Part shown: piece by piece, positions 14,216 to 24,040 of the stretch
Layout of the letters: each line of letters starts with the position of its first letter
Numbering within the stretch: position 1 is the first letter of the stretch
Program-made: the position numbers and the translations under genes
The notes under the pieces: generated by a model
The model's database searches: none
What the model saw: the letters and a program-made list of their open reading frames with translations, nothing else
What the model was told of the DNA's origin: nothing
NCBI GenBank assembly: GCA_039707465.1
Contig: CM077658.1
Location: forward strand, 18,649,732-18,713,731
Source: Rhabdophis nuchalis
Lineage: Eukaryota; Chordata; Lepidosauria; Squamata; Natricidae
Length of the DNA stretch: 64,000 bases
Reading direction: 5' to 3'

Positions 14216-14349
14216 CCCTGTTCCCCCAAAAATAAGACCTCCTGGATAATAAGCCCAATTGGGCTTTTGCGCTTAAATAAGCCCTTCCCCGAACATAAGC
14301 CCTCCCCGAAAATATTGCAACACAGCAGCAGCCATGAGGTGACCACGCT
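14216..14349. mobile_element. Truncated mariner-like MITE
   Basis: Starts after TA (14214-14215) with CCCTGTTCCCCCAAAAATAA and matches the end of the complete element at 57692-57946 in inverse orientation. Only about half is present. Confidence 0.7.
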
Positions 14350-14429
14350 CATTAGGTGAAAGGGATCTTAGATTGCGATGTTTTTCTGTGTCATGTGTGT
14401 CTATATGCATAATGGTTATCTTTTGAGAT

Positions 14430-14585
14430 CTGAATGCAATGAAATTTCATTTAATGTATGCTAATTAGCGTACATTTAAAGTGACAATAAAGTTTCCCTT
14501 CCCTTCCACTCCACTCTATTCTATTCATTTATTATTCCATTCTATTCATTTATTATTCTACTCTACTCTAGTCTACTCTACTCTT
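14430..14585 (+). repeat. Snake LINE 3' tail with degenerate pentanucleotide array
   Basis: GCAATGAAATTTCATTTAAT...GTGACAATAAAG followed by CCACTCTATTCTATTCATTT and further TATTC/CTACT repeats. Fits the snake pattern of LINE tails seeding TATTC microsatellites. Confidence 0.7.
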
Positions 14586-14754
14586 ATTATCTTGAAACTG
14601 TTATTCACAATTTAGCATGACTTCATAATGCACCATGGCTACATGACAAAGTCAATAGAAATATCATTCTACATGAAGGTCTCACCCTATTCTACATTAG
14701 TCAAATCCTATCTCAGATACTTGCCCAGATAGAGACACCATAATAATAAGAATT

Positions 14755-14990
14755 TAGGGGGGGGGGGTGAATTGGTCCAGGAAAGAGCAAGACAAATGAT
14801 CTGAGAAGTGGACACAACATTCTATGAAGGCAGCTCGAAGACCTTGAGATGTTCAGTTTGGCAAAGACAGGATGAACACAGCAGCACTCTTCAAGGTCCT
14901 GAAGGGAAGACAAGGACTGGTTTTCTACTATTCTAAATTTCAGGACCCCAAATTGTGGAATTAAGCTGCAGGATAGCAAAGAGTTGGGTT
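14755..14990 (+). repeat. Old divergent CR1-like LINE fragment
   Basis: The phrasing AAGGTCCTGAAGGGAAGACAAGG and GACCTTGAGATGTTCAGTTT resembles the CR1 ORF2 end but is heavily mutated. Weak assignment. Confidence 0.35.
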
Positions 14991-15559
14991 GAAGAGTGGG
15001 AAAATAAACTGAGGAGGAGGGCAGGAGAGGACCATGAAGATGGCAACTGAGGTGGCACCTGCTGCTTTGAGCCAAGATGTCTTCTCTTCCCACCGCTACA
15101 CATCACAGCCTCCTCCAACCATCCTTCCCCTTGGAGCAAATTACAATTAGCTGCTGTAATCAGTCCTTAATGGTTTAATTCTCCCGAGCCTCAGCAAAGT
15201 AAAGGAAAATCACACCAGAGAAATACCGAGGACAATGTCAGCTTATCACACAACAAAGACCCTGGCTTAATAGCAATCCGTTAAAATCCCGTCAAGGTTG
15301 AACTCTGATGCGGAGGAAATGGGGCGGCCGTCATCCCAGCATTGTGTTTAGGCATGTCGCAAGGAACACCGTTATTCTTCTGAGTGACGATCTGAAATAT
15401 TTACAGGTTTTATTGCTTTTTTTTTTTTTTAAAGGGACCCCAAAGGGAGCATTTTCAAAAACAGCTGCCGGCTCCATAGCATCTCACATACTTTCTGTCA
15501 TTTATCACAGTCCCATTTGAGGGCTTGGCTTCTTCTTTTTTTTTTTAGACACCAGGTTT
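14991..15559. other. Intron, no recognised feature
   Basis: Unique-looking sequence with two T runs (15419-15430, 15536-15545). 15150-15300 may be a conserved block (ATTACAATTAGCTGCTGTAA). No coding signal. Confidence 0.3.
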
Positions 15560-15892
15560 TGTTGTTCTTAGTTACAAAGTCGTGTCTGACCCATCATGAT
15601 CCCATGGACAATGTTCCTCCAGGCCTTCCTGTCCTCTACCATCCCCCGGAGTCCATTCAAGCTCACACCAACTGCTTCGGTGACTCCATCCAGCCACCTC
15701 ATTCTCTGCCGTCCCCTTCTTCTTCTGCCCTCCATTTTTCCCAGCATGAGGCTCTTCTCCAGGGAGTCCTTCCTTCTCATTAGATGGCCAAAGTATTTAA
15801 GTTTCATTTTCAGGATCTGGCCTTCTAAAGAGCAGTCAGGGTTGATCTCCTCTAGGACTGACCGGTTTGATCGCCTTGCAGTCCAAGGGAGT
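15560..15892 (-). repeat. BovB (RTE) LINE 3' end, truncated
   Basis: On the minus strand it encodes the C-terminus of RTE/BovB ORF2: YFGHLMRRKDSLEKSLMLGK, then EGRRRRGRQRMRWLDGVTEA and MVEDRKAWRNIVHG, ending in the 3' UTR. This is the element family known to have moved horizontally between squamates and ruminants. 5'-truncated, so not active. Confidence 0.93.
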
Positions 15893-16061
15893 CACATGAC
15901 CAATGTTTACATCTGTAAAATTGGCATCTTCTACATTAGCCTGTCCACTTCCAGAAATGTTGGGACTACAACTCCCAGAATACCCAGAAGCGCTCAGGGC
16001 CTGGATGAGTCCCTGGAGTTTACTTTGCAACATTCTGGAAGTGGTCTGTCATTGCCTTCTT

Positions 16062-16322
16062 CCTAGGGCTGAGAGAGTATGACTGGCCCAAGGTCACTCT
16101 TAGTTTCGGCCCTAAGGCAGGACTAGAAATCCCAGCCTTCTGGTGATCGATCTAAAATCATCCAACTGGCTTTCATGCCTAAGGTGGAACTAGAATTCAC
16201 TGTCTCCTGGTGATTGGCCCAAAGTCACCCAACCAGCTTTCAAGCCTAAGGTGAGACTAGAACTCACAGTCTCCCAGTTTCTAGCCTGATTCCTTCACCA
16301 GTAGACCAAACTGGCTCTTTTT
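16062..16322 (-). repeat. SINE-like repeat with internal tandem units, family D
   Basis: The phrase 'actagaa(c)tcacagtctcctggtgat...ccaactggctttcatgcctaaggt' occurs three times at a spacing of about 67 bp (near 16121, 16186, 16254). The right end has a tRNA-like stretch (reverse complement CTACTGGTGAAGGAATCAGG). The related copy at 23078 lies in the other orientation. Confidence 0.6.
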
Positions 16323-16638
16323 GCTTATAATGTACCTATTTAATTCATTATTATATTTCTACTCATTCCAAAGCTGCATAAAATTACCACTATATTAGCC
16401 TGGAATGAGCAGTTGACATCTTAATGTCTTATTCATAATTCATGTTATGTTTACACTCTCTTAGGTCCACCCCATGCGACTACTAGCACAATAACTAAAG
16501 AAAATAACCACAGAAAGCAAACAAAAACATTCACACTATAATATTAGTTACACAGATATACAAACAGACTTTTTTCTTCAAGACGCATATTACTGTATTT
16601 AAACTAATATCTGGGGCTTGGTACACCTTTATCGGCTT

Positions 16639-17011
16639 CAGTAGTGGGATTTAGCCAGTTCGGGTGAACCAGTTGTTAAATTGCTGGCTGGCCTTGCCCC
16701 TTCCTGCCACCTCCCCTCCAGGAGTTTCAACATCCCCCGTTTTGGCTCCCAGGTAAGTGCAGGAAGCCCTACTAGGCCAAAACAGGGCACAGGGTGTGGC
16801 ACGCACACACACGGCCCATTTTTGCTCCCAGGACGCTGCAGGCCCAAAATGGGTCATGGGAAGGGCGGCGTACCCCCACCCCAGTGAACCATTTTTGCTC
16901 TCAGGTTGGTGCCTGTCACACACCCCTGGCCATGGCCACCAGGGCCACGCCCACCCAGCTGGTCATTAAGGCAGGGAACCTGGCTGTTAAATTATTTGAA
17001 TCCCACCACTG
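16639..17011. mobile_element. hAT-like MITE, CAGTAGTGGGATTTAGC type
   Basis: Ends CAGTAGTGGGATT and AATCCCACCACTG form inverted repeats. The flanks ATCGGCTT (16631-16638) and GTCAGCTT (17012-17019) agree at 6 of 8 bases, as expected for an aged 8-bp hAT duplication. Related to but distinct from the CAGTGGTGGGTTTC elements. Confidence 0.7.
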
Positions 17012-17356
17012 GTCAGCTTGTGCAAAACCACCAACCCAAAGAAAACGCCAAGCATATCTCAGAAACCAAAGCAGCCAAGGGAAAAGACAATGTGGAGGAG
17101 TTTGGTTGTTTACGGATGCAGTCTAGCAGCTGGGTTAAATAATGACCCCAAGAATGCAGGGGGGGAAAAAGAGGCGAGAAAAAGGGAAGGTTTAGAAAGG
17201 AACGTAACTGGCAGTATCGTTAAAGCTCATCAAAACTGCATTAGAGAACACCTGATAATATACTCCAAGCATTAATGATCTTTTAAGACTCGTTAATCTA
17301 GATGCTGTCATATGAATACACGCAAACTGAAATTACTTATTCATGTGGACCGACTT
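17012..17356. other. Intron, no recognised feature
   Basis: Unique sequence between a MITE and a LINE; no repeats or coding signal that I can name. Confidence 0.3.
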
Positions 17357-17850
17357 TGGAAAATCCTGCCCCATACATCCCTTCGGCCGATTCGCTCCCA
17401 CAGAGAGGGACTTCTTCAGGTGTCGTCCACTAGGCAATGCCAGTGGGCGACGCCCAGGGGAAGGGCCTTCTCTGTGGTGGGCCCAACCCTCTGGAATGAC
17501 CTACCCCCCCCAAATCAGAACAACGACGGACCTCCGCTCCTTCCGCCAGAAGTTAAAGATTCGCTTCTTCCATTAGGCCGGCCTGGCCTAATTTTTTATA
17601 TTCCTAGCCGCAGAAAGAAATTGTTTAATCAAAATTTTAAGGAGTAATTGTTAGGGTTTTAGGGGTTTTAATATTGATTTTAGCACAGGGGTAATTTAAT
17701 TCGGTTTTAATATTTTGTATTTTGTAGATTGTTGTATTTATTGGATTTTTAATTTCCTGTACACCGCCCCGAGTCCCCCTGGGGGAGAGGGAGCGGTCTA
17801 TAAATTTAATAAAATAAATAATAAATAATAATAAATAAATAATAAAATGG
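17357..17850 (+). repeat. L2-like LINE 3' fragment (RT C-terminus plus 3' UTR)
   Basis: Encodes broken pieces of an RT C-terminal region (GRAFSVVGPTLWNDLPPPNQ) followed by the 3' UTR with TTTTAGCACAGGGGTAATTT, CGCCCCGAGTCCCCCTGGGG and an AATAAATAA tail. Same family as 23497 and 7890. The exact clade is uncertain (L2 or CR1-like). Confidence 0.8.
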
Positions 17851-18000
17851 ACCTCAGTAAGGATGCAGAGACTCCAAGGCCAGCTGGCCGGCGGGAGGTG
17901 CACACCCATGCGCTGTGGAACTGAACTGGGGCGATGGCTTGCATGGCCACAGAGAGGACACTGCGTGCCACCTCTGGCACAGATTTGCCATCATGGATAT
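17851..18000. mobile_element. Fragment of GTGATGGCGAAC-type hAT element
   Basis: CAGCTGGCCGGCGGGAGGTG ... GTGCCACCTCTGGCAC ... TTTGCCATCATGG is the terminal part of this family (compare 29626-29935). The other end is missing. Confidence 0.6.
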
Positions 18001-18002
18001 AG

Positions 18003-18480
18003 GTTCTCCTCACTTGGGCAGGGGGTTGGATTAGAAGACCGCCAAGGTCCCTTCCAGCCAGTGGTGGGTTTCAAATTTTTTAGAACCTACTCTGTAGGTG
18101 TGGCCTATTTTGTGGGCGTGGCTTGGCAGTCATGTGACAGGGTGGGAGTGGCCACCTTTTAAAATGTGGTGAAACTCATTTAACAACACTCTTGCTTAGC
18201 AACCAAAATTTTGGACTCAATTGTGATGATAAATTCTTTCTTTCTTTCTTTCTTTCTTTCTTCTTTCTTTCTTTCTTTCTTTCTTTCTTTCCTTCCTTCC
18301 TTCCTTCCTTTCCTTTCCTTCCCATTGGGTCACTGGCAGCGGCGGGCCAGATTTACTTCCAGGCACGCCGGTGGAACCCCCTCTCACCGGTTCTCTAATT
18401 TTCACCAACCGGCTCTTGCGAGTAGGTGCGAGCCTGCAGAAACCCACCACTGCTTCCAGCCCTACGATTCTACGATTGTC
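18003..18480 (+). repeat. CR1 LINE 3' tail, split by a MITE
   Basis: TTCTCCTCACTTGGGCAGGG...AAGGTCCCTTCCAGC continues after the MITE as CTTCCAGCCCTACGATTCTA. Removing the MITE and one copy of the duplication restores an ordinary CR1 end. Confidence 0.85.
18059..18452 (+). mobile_element. hAT-like MITE, CAGTGGTGGGTTTC family, copy 1
   Basis: Perfect terminal inverted repeats CAGTGGTGGGTTTC / GAAACCCACCACTG and a perfect 8-bp target duplication CTTCCAGC (18051-18058, 18453-18460). It contains an internal TTTC/TTCC microsatellite (18234-18320). It is 394 bp and has no transposase, so it must have been moved by another hAT's enzyme. Copies 2 and 3 are at 34939 and 50743. Confidence 0.92.
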
Positions 18481-18529
18481 CCCATCTGGAACCTACGTTT
18501 GTCAAACATTGGTGGTCCCCTTTCTTCAA

Positions 18530-18830
18530 AATTCAATGACAGAGACTAAAAGGCTGTTTTAATGGTGAGCAGCAGACTCATTTCCCTAAAACGTTGCACG
18601 TTTACAAAACAGTTGTTCCTGCTTTTTCCTATGCAAAAAAAAAATCCCCCATCCATTATTTGTGCGTACTCACTTTGATGATAATTGCGACTCACCTGAC
18701 ACTTGTGTTGGAAAGTAATTTTGCCAACAAGGACTCCAATAAATATTCAACAGCATCAGATTAAATTATTCTATTTAACTTGAAGAGACTTGCCATGAAA
18801 AGCGTTTCAAAATATTTGCATAGAGGGAAA
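18530..18830. other. Candidate conserved non-coding element
   Basis: Unique AT-rich block with AATTCAATGACAGAG, TTTGATGATAATTGCG and CAGATTAAATTATTC. Repeat-free, regulatory-looking; conservation not testable here. Confidence 0.27.
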
Positions 18831-18877
18831 GAAGAGGGGGATGAGAAAATGGTGGAGGGGAGAAAGGAAACTCCGCT

Positions 18878-19035
18878 CTAGGTAGTCCCTGGGACTTACA
18901 ACTACCGCTGAGCCCAACATTTCTGTTGCAAAGCGAGACAGTGGTTAAGTGAGTTTTGCCTCATTTTATGACCTTTCTTACCACGGTTGTTAAGTTGAAC
19001 CTCGGCATAGGGGAAGTGAATCTCGATCCCCTGTT
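18878..19035. repeat. Partial 'GTCGAGGACTAC' dispersed repeat
   Basis: AGGTAGTCCCTGGGACTTAC, AAGCGAGACAGTGGTTAAGT and GACCTTTCTTACCACGGTTG match the family at 42408 and 19965. Truncated by the adjacent SINE. Confidence 0.65.
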
Positions 19036-19052
19036 GTTCTGACCTAAGATAC

Positions 19053-19405
19053 GGTAAGGTAAGGTTCTCCTTGCACATAACTGCTAGTCGTTCCTGACTC
19101 TAGGGGGAGGTGCTCATCTCCATTTCAAAACCGAAGAGCCAGCGCTGTCCGAAGACGTCTCTGTGGTCACATGGCTGGCATGATTGGACACCGAAGGTGC
19201 ACAGAACGCTGTGACCTTCCCACCAAAGGTGGTCCCTATGTTTCTACTTGCATTTTTTACATACTTTCAAACTGCTAGGTTGGCAGAAGCTGGGACAAGT
19301 AACGGAAGCTCACTCCGTTACAGGGCAGTAGGGATTCAAACCACCGAACTATCAATCTTTCTGATCGACAAGCTCAGCATCTTAGCCACTGAACCACTGC
19401 GTCCC
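19053..19405 (-). repeat. Sauria SINE
   Basis: Minus-strand element. The tRNA-like head carries an A-box (GGTTCAGTGGCTAAGATGCT) and B-box (GGTTTGAATCCC); then comes the body with CCAGCTTCTGCCAACCTAGC, and a BovB-like tail with AGAGTCAGGAACGACTAGCA ending in ACCTTACCTTACC. Sauria SINEs are mobilised by BovB LINEs. Confidence 0.92.
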
Positions 19406-19950
19406 TGATCAAGGCTTCCCCAAAAAGCACGAGGCAGAGTCCTGGTCCCAACAAAACTGCTTTTATTAAATGAATGCGAATTCCTCTCATTGACATTCGG
19501 CCAAGGCCTGGCAAACAGTCTTTCAAAGGTGAATTTATGACCACAGACCTTATCTAGCTTGGAAAGCTACCATATAAATATTGTCCAAATGAGGTGCTGT
19601 GCAAGGAAATACTGGGCACAGAGTCTCTGAGATTCACGGACAGATCTTCACACTCCTGAAATAGATCTAACGACTGAACGAACAAATTGTTTCCTGCAAG
19701 AGCCCACTCCCCTTTCGCTCCTCTTTTATTTCCTATGGGAGGGGCCCTTCACCATCCACCTGTGGCTTTACTCGCAAGTCAACCCTGATTTCTGAGCTGT
19801 TCTTTTCTTCTGGCAGCTCTGTGTATGCGCACACTGGGAACAGACTCCAGCTGTTCCTCTGCCTCACTGCTGTCTAGCTCTGAAGGCAGCTGATCACTGC
19901 CAGAGAGCTTCAGCCCCATCTCTGCCTCTGACGCAGAGCCTTCGTGCAAC
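19406..19950 (-). mobile_element. Truncated solo LTR, family A
   Basis: Colinear with 12148-12734 (TGATCAAGGCTTCCCC..., AAAACTGCTTTTATT, CTTCTGGCAGCTCTGTGTAT) but lacks the TGTTGTGG end. It abuts the Sauria SINE directly. Confidence 0.8.
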
Positions 19951-19964
19951 CATCATAAATGCGA

Positions 19965-20118
19965 GTCATTTACCTGGAGCATCATAATTTTGATCACGTA
20001 AGCCTGGTGATGCTGCAATGGTCTTTAAGTGTGAAAAAGAGCCGTAAGTCCCTTTTTCCAGTCTCATAACTTCGAATAGTCATTAAACAAACAGTTATAA
20101 GTCAAGGACTACCTGTAC
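19965..20118. repeat. Partial 'GTCGAGGACTAC' dispersed repeat
   Basis: TCATTTACC...TGATCACGTAAGCCTGGTGA...CATTAAACAAACAGTTATAA ending GTCAAGGACTACCTGTA, the family's terminal sequence. Confidence 0.7.
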
Positions 20119-20544
20119 TATACAATGGAGCCTACCTGGATTCTGATCAGGGACCGTCTGGGCGTCTGCACTGTACGGGTGACGACTGTTTTCAAGTTTT
20201 GTGGGGAAATGCCAGAGATGGAAAAATCCGGATCCCCCATTACAAAATAATGACATGATAATTACAGGCGCATTAAGTTGTCTACCCCCCGAGTACGGCT
20301 TCTGCACCCAACCGCTAACTGAGGCAGCCCCAGAATATCTCAGCTTATTAAGGAGAATTCCAGCATTGAGCAAAAACTCCAACAGAAACAGATGTCGATT
20401 CTCATCGTCCTCTGATTTCTAATTAAGGAAGGAAGGATCCCCCTTTCTCTCCGGTCCTAATTATGGCTTGGGCGTTAACCTTGCAAACAAACATTTTTTA
20501 TTCCCGCTGATTGAGTTATTTCCTAGAAGAGGGACCAAGATAGC
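20119..20544. other. Intron, no recognised repeat
   Basis: Unique-looking sequence, including 20400-20530 (TTCTAATTAAGG, CTGATTGAGTTATTTCC), which could be regulatory. No gene seen. Confidence 0.3.
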
Positions 20545-20870
20545 AACAGCACTTAGACTTCCATACCGCTTCACTATGCTTTACAGCCCTCTCTAAGCGG
20601 TTTTACACAGTCCGCGTCTTGCCCCTGACAATGAGGGTCCTTATTTTACTGACCTTGGAAGGATGGGCGGCTGAGTCAACCTTGAGCTGGTGAGAATCGA
20701 ACTGCTAGCAGTGGGCAGAGTCAGCCTGCAATACTGCAATTGAACCACTCCACATCATTCATGGATGGATGGATAGGCACCTTGGAAGGATGGAAGGCTG
20801 AGTCAACCTTGAACCTGGTGAGACTCCAACTGCCAAACTGCTGGCAGTCAGCAGAAGTAGCCTGCCGAAT
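20545..20870 (-). repeat. tRNA-derived SINE family B, one copy plus a partial second
   Basis: 20545-20752 matches the SINE at 4146 (ACCGCTTCACTATGCTTTACAG, GCCCCTGACAATGAGGGTCC, GAAGGATGGGCGGCTGAGTC). A second partial copy of the body follows at 20778-20870 after a short ATGG run. Confidence 0.75.
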
Positions 20871-20919
20871 TGACTAGACATTTTTACTAATATAATCCAA
20901 ATTTATTGGAGCCTTTTTA

Positions 20920-21400
20920 AAAAAAATTTCCTTCTACAACCGAACTCCAAATAACCCACTTGAACTGCAAACATTTCTCTGGAAAGGTTTCAGGAACGCC
21001 TTCCGTCTCTTTGCCTAGATTAATGGCATGTTCCAGATCAGAGCTGGATCTTTTAGAGAGGGTTTGTGTGTGTTGCTTTTACAGCATTGAACTTGTAGTC
21101 ACTCCTCCTCAAAAATATTTAAAATTAGTATATGAGAACAGCTAAGGTTTCGAAGGATGCTGAAACCTTCGTGATATTCTCCTGTTCTCACCCGGGGACT
21201 GCTGAACCCACTTAAGCCCCGAAGCTCAATTACGTAGTCACCTAATCAAACCACAATGGAAGGTGTGTCTCGGCCACAAACCTGATTATTGATGCCGTGA
21301 CTTCACAGTGCAGCACTGCTGCTATTAATAGGTCGGGCTGCACAGATCACAGTTAGGCAGACCCGGTATGGCAAATGACTTATAATTTTCAAAGAAGGTT
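20920..21400. other. Candidate conserved non-coding block
   Basis: Repeat-free. Includes AAGGTTTC(10 nt)GAAACCTT near 21147-21172, a perfect 8-bp hairpin stem, and AATTACGTAGTCACCTAATC and CCTGATTATTGATGCCG. Regulatory-looking, unproven. Confidence 0.3.
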
Positions 21401-21406
21401 AAATTA

Positions 21407-21437
<31 letters not shown>

Positions 21438-21604
21438 TGGTTTTAGATGGGATCATTAACCAGGGACAGCCCAAGAAACCAGCTATTCCCATTATTCTGC
21501 ATAACGTCAGCATCTCTTGGGATTGTGGCCACCCATCATATGTGGAGTAATTGGCCAGGGCAGCCGTAGATCTTCTGATGCATGAAAGAGCTGCTTAGAA
21601 CAGA

Positions 21605-21830
21605 GGCTAAGAAGTCAACTTCTTGTGGATGCTCCATCGCTGGAGGTTTTCTGAGAAGAGACTGGTTATGTGGTGGGCTTTCGGATGCTGGGGCCCCTCC
21701 AGGAGGAGGCGGTGTGGGACTCAGGGTCAGCATCAAGGCAATAAATAAATAAATAAACCTGAGAGCTTTGAGGGGGTAGAGGGAATGGAGCTGGCAAAGA
21801 GAGAGAGAGAGAGAGAGAGAGGAAGAGGGA

Positions 21831-21868
<38 letters not shown>

Positions 21869-22385
21869 GGGAGATAGGAAGAGAGAGGGAGGGAGGGAGG
21901 TGGACACTGGGCCATCAATCAGCCTTCAGGTGGAGAGTCAACAGCCCCCAGGTTTGGAGGTGGCTGATGAGGTAGAGGAGGAACAGCTGGGTTCAGTGCC
22001 TGGCGTGTGGCAGCGCAGAAGGCAGAGGAGAGGAGAGCAGTGGAAATCTATGGGCCGGTTCTTGGGAAGGAAGAGCCACCGCTGCTAGCGAAGCCCCACC
22101 TGAGCACTTGGGATAAGAGGGAGAAGGCAGAGATGAATAGATGTGGCAGACAACTATTCATCTCCTTGCCGGAGAAGACTTGTTAGCCTGCAGTAAGAGA
22201 GAAAATTTTTGCCGGGGCTGCCGGGGCTCCTAATTAAAGGAATCTTTGAGTTCACATCAGAGGGTTTGTCATGTTTGAGGAGCTGGGTCAGAACAGGTCA
22301 GCCATCAGTGGGGAATGGCACAAGGTCTCCTGCTCGAGGACTAGAAGACCTTTAAGGTCCCTTCCAACTCTGTTATTTATACATT
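21605..22385 (+). repeat. CR1 LINE 3' fragment, split by an LTR
   Basis: The left part (GATGCTCCATCGCTGGAGGTTT...GAGACTGGTTA) and right part (GGTCAGCCATCAGTGGGGAA...AGGTCCCTTCCAACTCTGTT) join into a normal CR1 end once the LTR is removed. Confidence 0.85.
21669..22295 (+). mobile_element. Solo LTR, family B, inserted in CR1
   Basis: Begins TGTGGTGGGC and ends GGGTCAGAACA. It is flanked by GGTTA (21664-21668) and GGTCA (22296-22300), 4 of 5 matching. It shares the 3' end and an internal acidic-coding stretch (GAGGTAGAGGAGGAACAGCT) with family A but is otherwise different. It contains an expanded GA microsatellite (21799-21898). No internal region. Confidence 0.82.
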
Positions 22386-22720
22386 CCATAACTGGGCCTA
22401 GACATCGTCCTAATACAAATGGATGGTGCTTCAAATTACAACAGCACTGAAAAAAAAGTGGCTGATTGTTTTTCACACTTACAACCATTGCAGCATCCCC
22501 ATGGTCATGTGATTTTTAAAAAAAATCTGGACGCTTTCGCTACTGACTCATACTTATGGCAGTTGCAGTGCCCCAGGGTCAATTATCTCCTTTTACGACG
22601 TCTGACAAGCCAAGTCAATGGGAGAGCCAGATTCCCTTAACAACCATGGCTTCACCAATGTCTCCTTTAGCAACTGAAACTCTGGGCTCATTGGTGGCCG
22701 TAAGTTGAGGACAACCTGCA
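22386..22720. repeat. 'GTCGAGGACTAC' dispersed repeat
   Basis: TTACAACAGCACTGAAAAAA, TTTTCACACTTACAACCATT, CCCCATGGTCATGTG, GACTCATACTTATGGCAGTT and CCGTAAGTTGAGGACAACCTG trace the full family in order. Confidence 0.75.
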
Positions 22721-23077
22721 GCGAGATCTCTAGCTAAATACTGCGTGAGGGAAACGAGAGGCTACCCATCCCGTTTGTCTCTTGGAAGAGAGAAGATCAG
22801 GATTGCGGGGAAACTGCGAAGTTGAGCCCTTTGATCAATAATTGAAGCAAATATGAATCTTCATCTTAACGGCAGGTGAAAGATTACCAAATCCCTTGAC
22901 AACAAGGAGAGTCCGTGTTATGTAGAAAATGGTACAGATGTTCAGAAGAAATGGAAGCTGGGGAGGAAAAGTGCAACTCTCACTAGAAGCATCTTGGCTG
23001 AAATTTTTGAAGTTGGCTTTGGGAACGAAAAGGAAAAGTGAACCTATAAAAGGCATGCTGGGTAGACACATGTCGTT

Positions 23078-23340
23078 GGTTTGGTCTAGTAGTGGTGCAA
23101 GCGCCTGGCTAAAAAGTGAGAGGCTGTGAGTTCTAGTATTACCTTAGGCAAGAGAGCCAGTTGGGGGACTTTAGGCAGGAGAGTTGGCTGGCTGATTTTG
23201 GACTGATCACCAGGAAACTGGGAGTTCTAGTCCTGCCTTAGGCATGAAAGCCAGCTGGGTGACTTTGGGTCAATCACCAGAAGTTTGTGAGTTCTAGTCT
23301 CACCTTAGGCATGAAAGCCGACTAGGTGACTTTAGTGACC
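23078..23340 (+). repeat. SINE-like repeat with internal tandem units, family D
   Basis: The unit 'gagttctagtcctgccttaggcatgaaagccagctgggtgacttt' occurs three times (near 23128, 23220, 23287), spaced 92 and 67 bp. The start TCTAGTAGTGGTGCAAGCGC is tRNA A-box-like. Confidence 0.6.
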
Positions 23341-24040
23341 CGTTCAAAGTTACAACAACCCTGAAAAAGTGACTTTGGACCTTGGTTCACACATATGACC
23401 GTTGCGGTGTCCCTGCGGCCAGGTGATCAAAATTCAGAGGCTTGGCAACTGACTCCTATTTATGACAGTTGCAATGTCCTGGGGTCATCGTCTCCTGCCA
23501 CATACCTCCCTGCCTCCGATACGCTCCCACAGAGAGGGCCTTCTGAGGGTACCAACCGCCGGTCAATGCCGGCTAGCGGTGCCCAGGGGTAGGGCCTTCT
23601 CTGTGGCAGGGCCGGCCCTCTGGAACGACCTACCCCCCGAACTTCGCACCATCACGGACCTTCCCCTCGTTCGCCGTTCACTTAAAACATATTTTTTCCA
23701 ACAAGCTGGTCTTGCATAACAGTTAGACCTTTTTATATAGTATCTGCCAAACACGCAAATGGATTTTAGATTTTTAGGGGGAATTTTTAGTATAGGCTGG
23801 GTTTCATTTTAACGTTTTTAGTACAGGGTAATTTAATTCGTTTTTAACTTTATATATACTGTATGTTTTTTGATGTTTTTAATTTTCCTGTACACCGTCC
23901 CGAGTCCCTTCGGGGAGACGGGGCGGTTTATAAATTTGAAATAAATAAATAAATAAATAAATAAATAAATGCAATCCCCCTTTTGCAACTTTCTGAGAAG
24001 CGAAGTCCAAGCCAGATTCAGTTAACAACCATGAAACACG
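23341..24040. repeat. 'GTCGAGGACTAC' repeat split by a LINE
   Basis: 23341-23490 (GTTCAAAGTTACAACAACCC...GCAATGTCCTGGGGTCA) continues at 23971-24040 (GCAATCCCCCTTTTGCAACT...GTTAACAACCATG). The L2-like LINE at 23497-23970 sits between. Confidence 0.75.
23497..23970 (+). repeat. L2-like LINE 3' fragment
   Basis: An open stretch encodes GRAFSVAGPALWNDLPPELR and ITDLPLVRRSLKTYFFQ, an RT C-terminal motif. Then the 3' UTR (GTACACCGTCCCGAGTCCCT, GGGGAGACGGGGCGG) and an AAAT-type tail. Less decayed than the 17357 copy. Confidence 0.85.
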
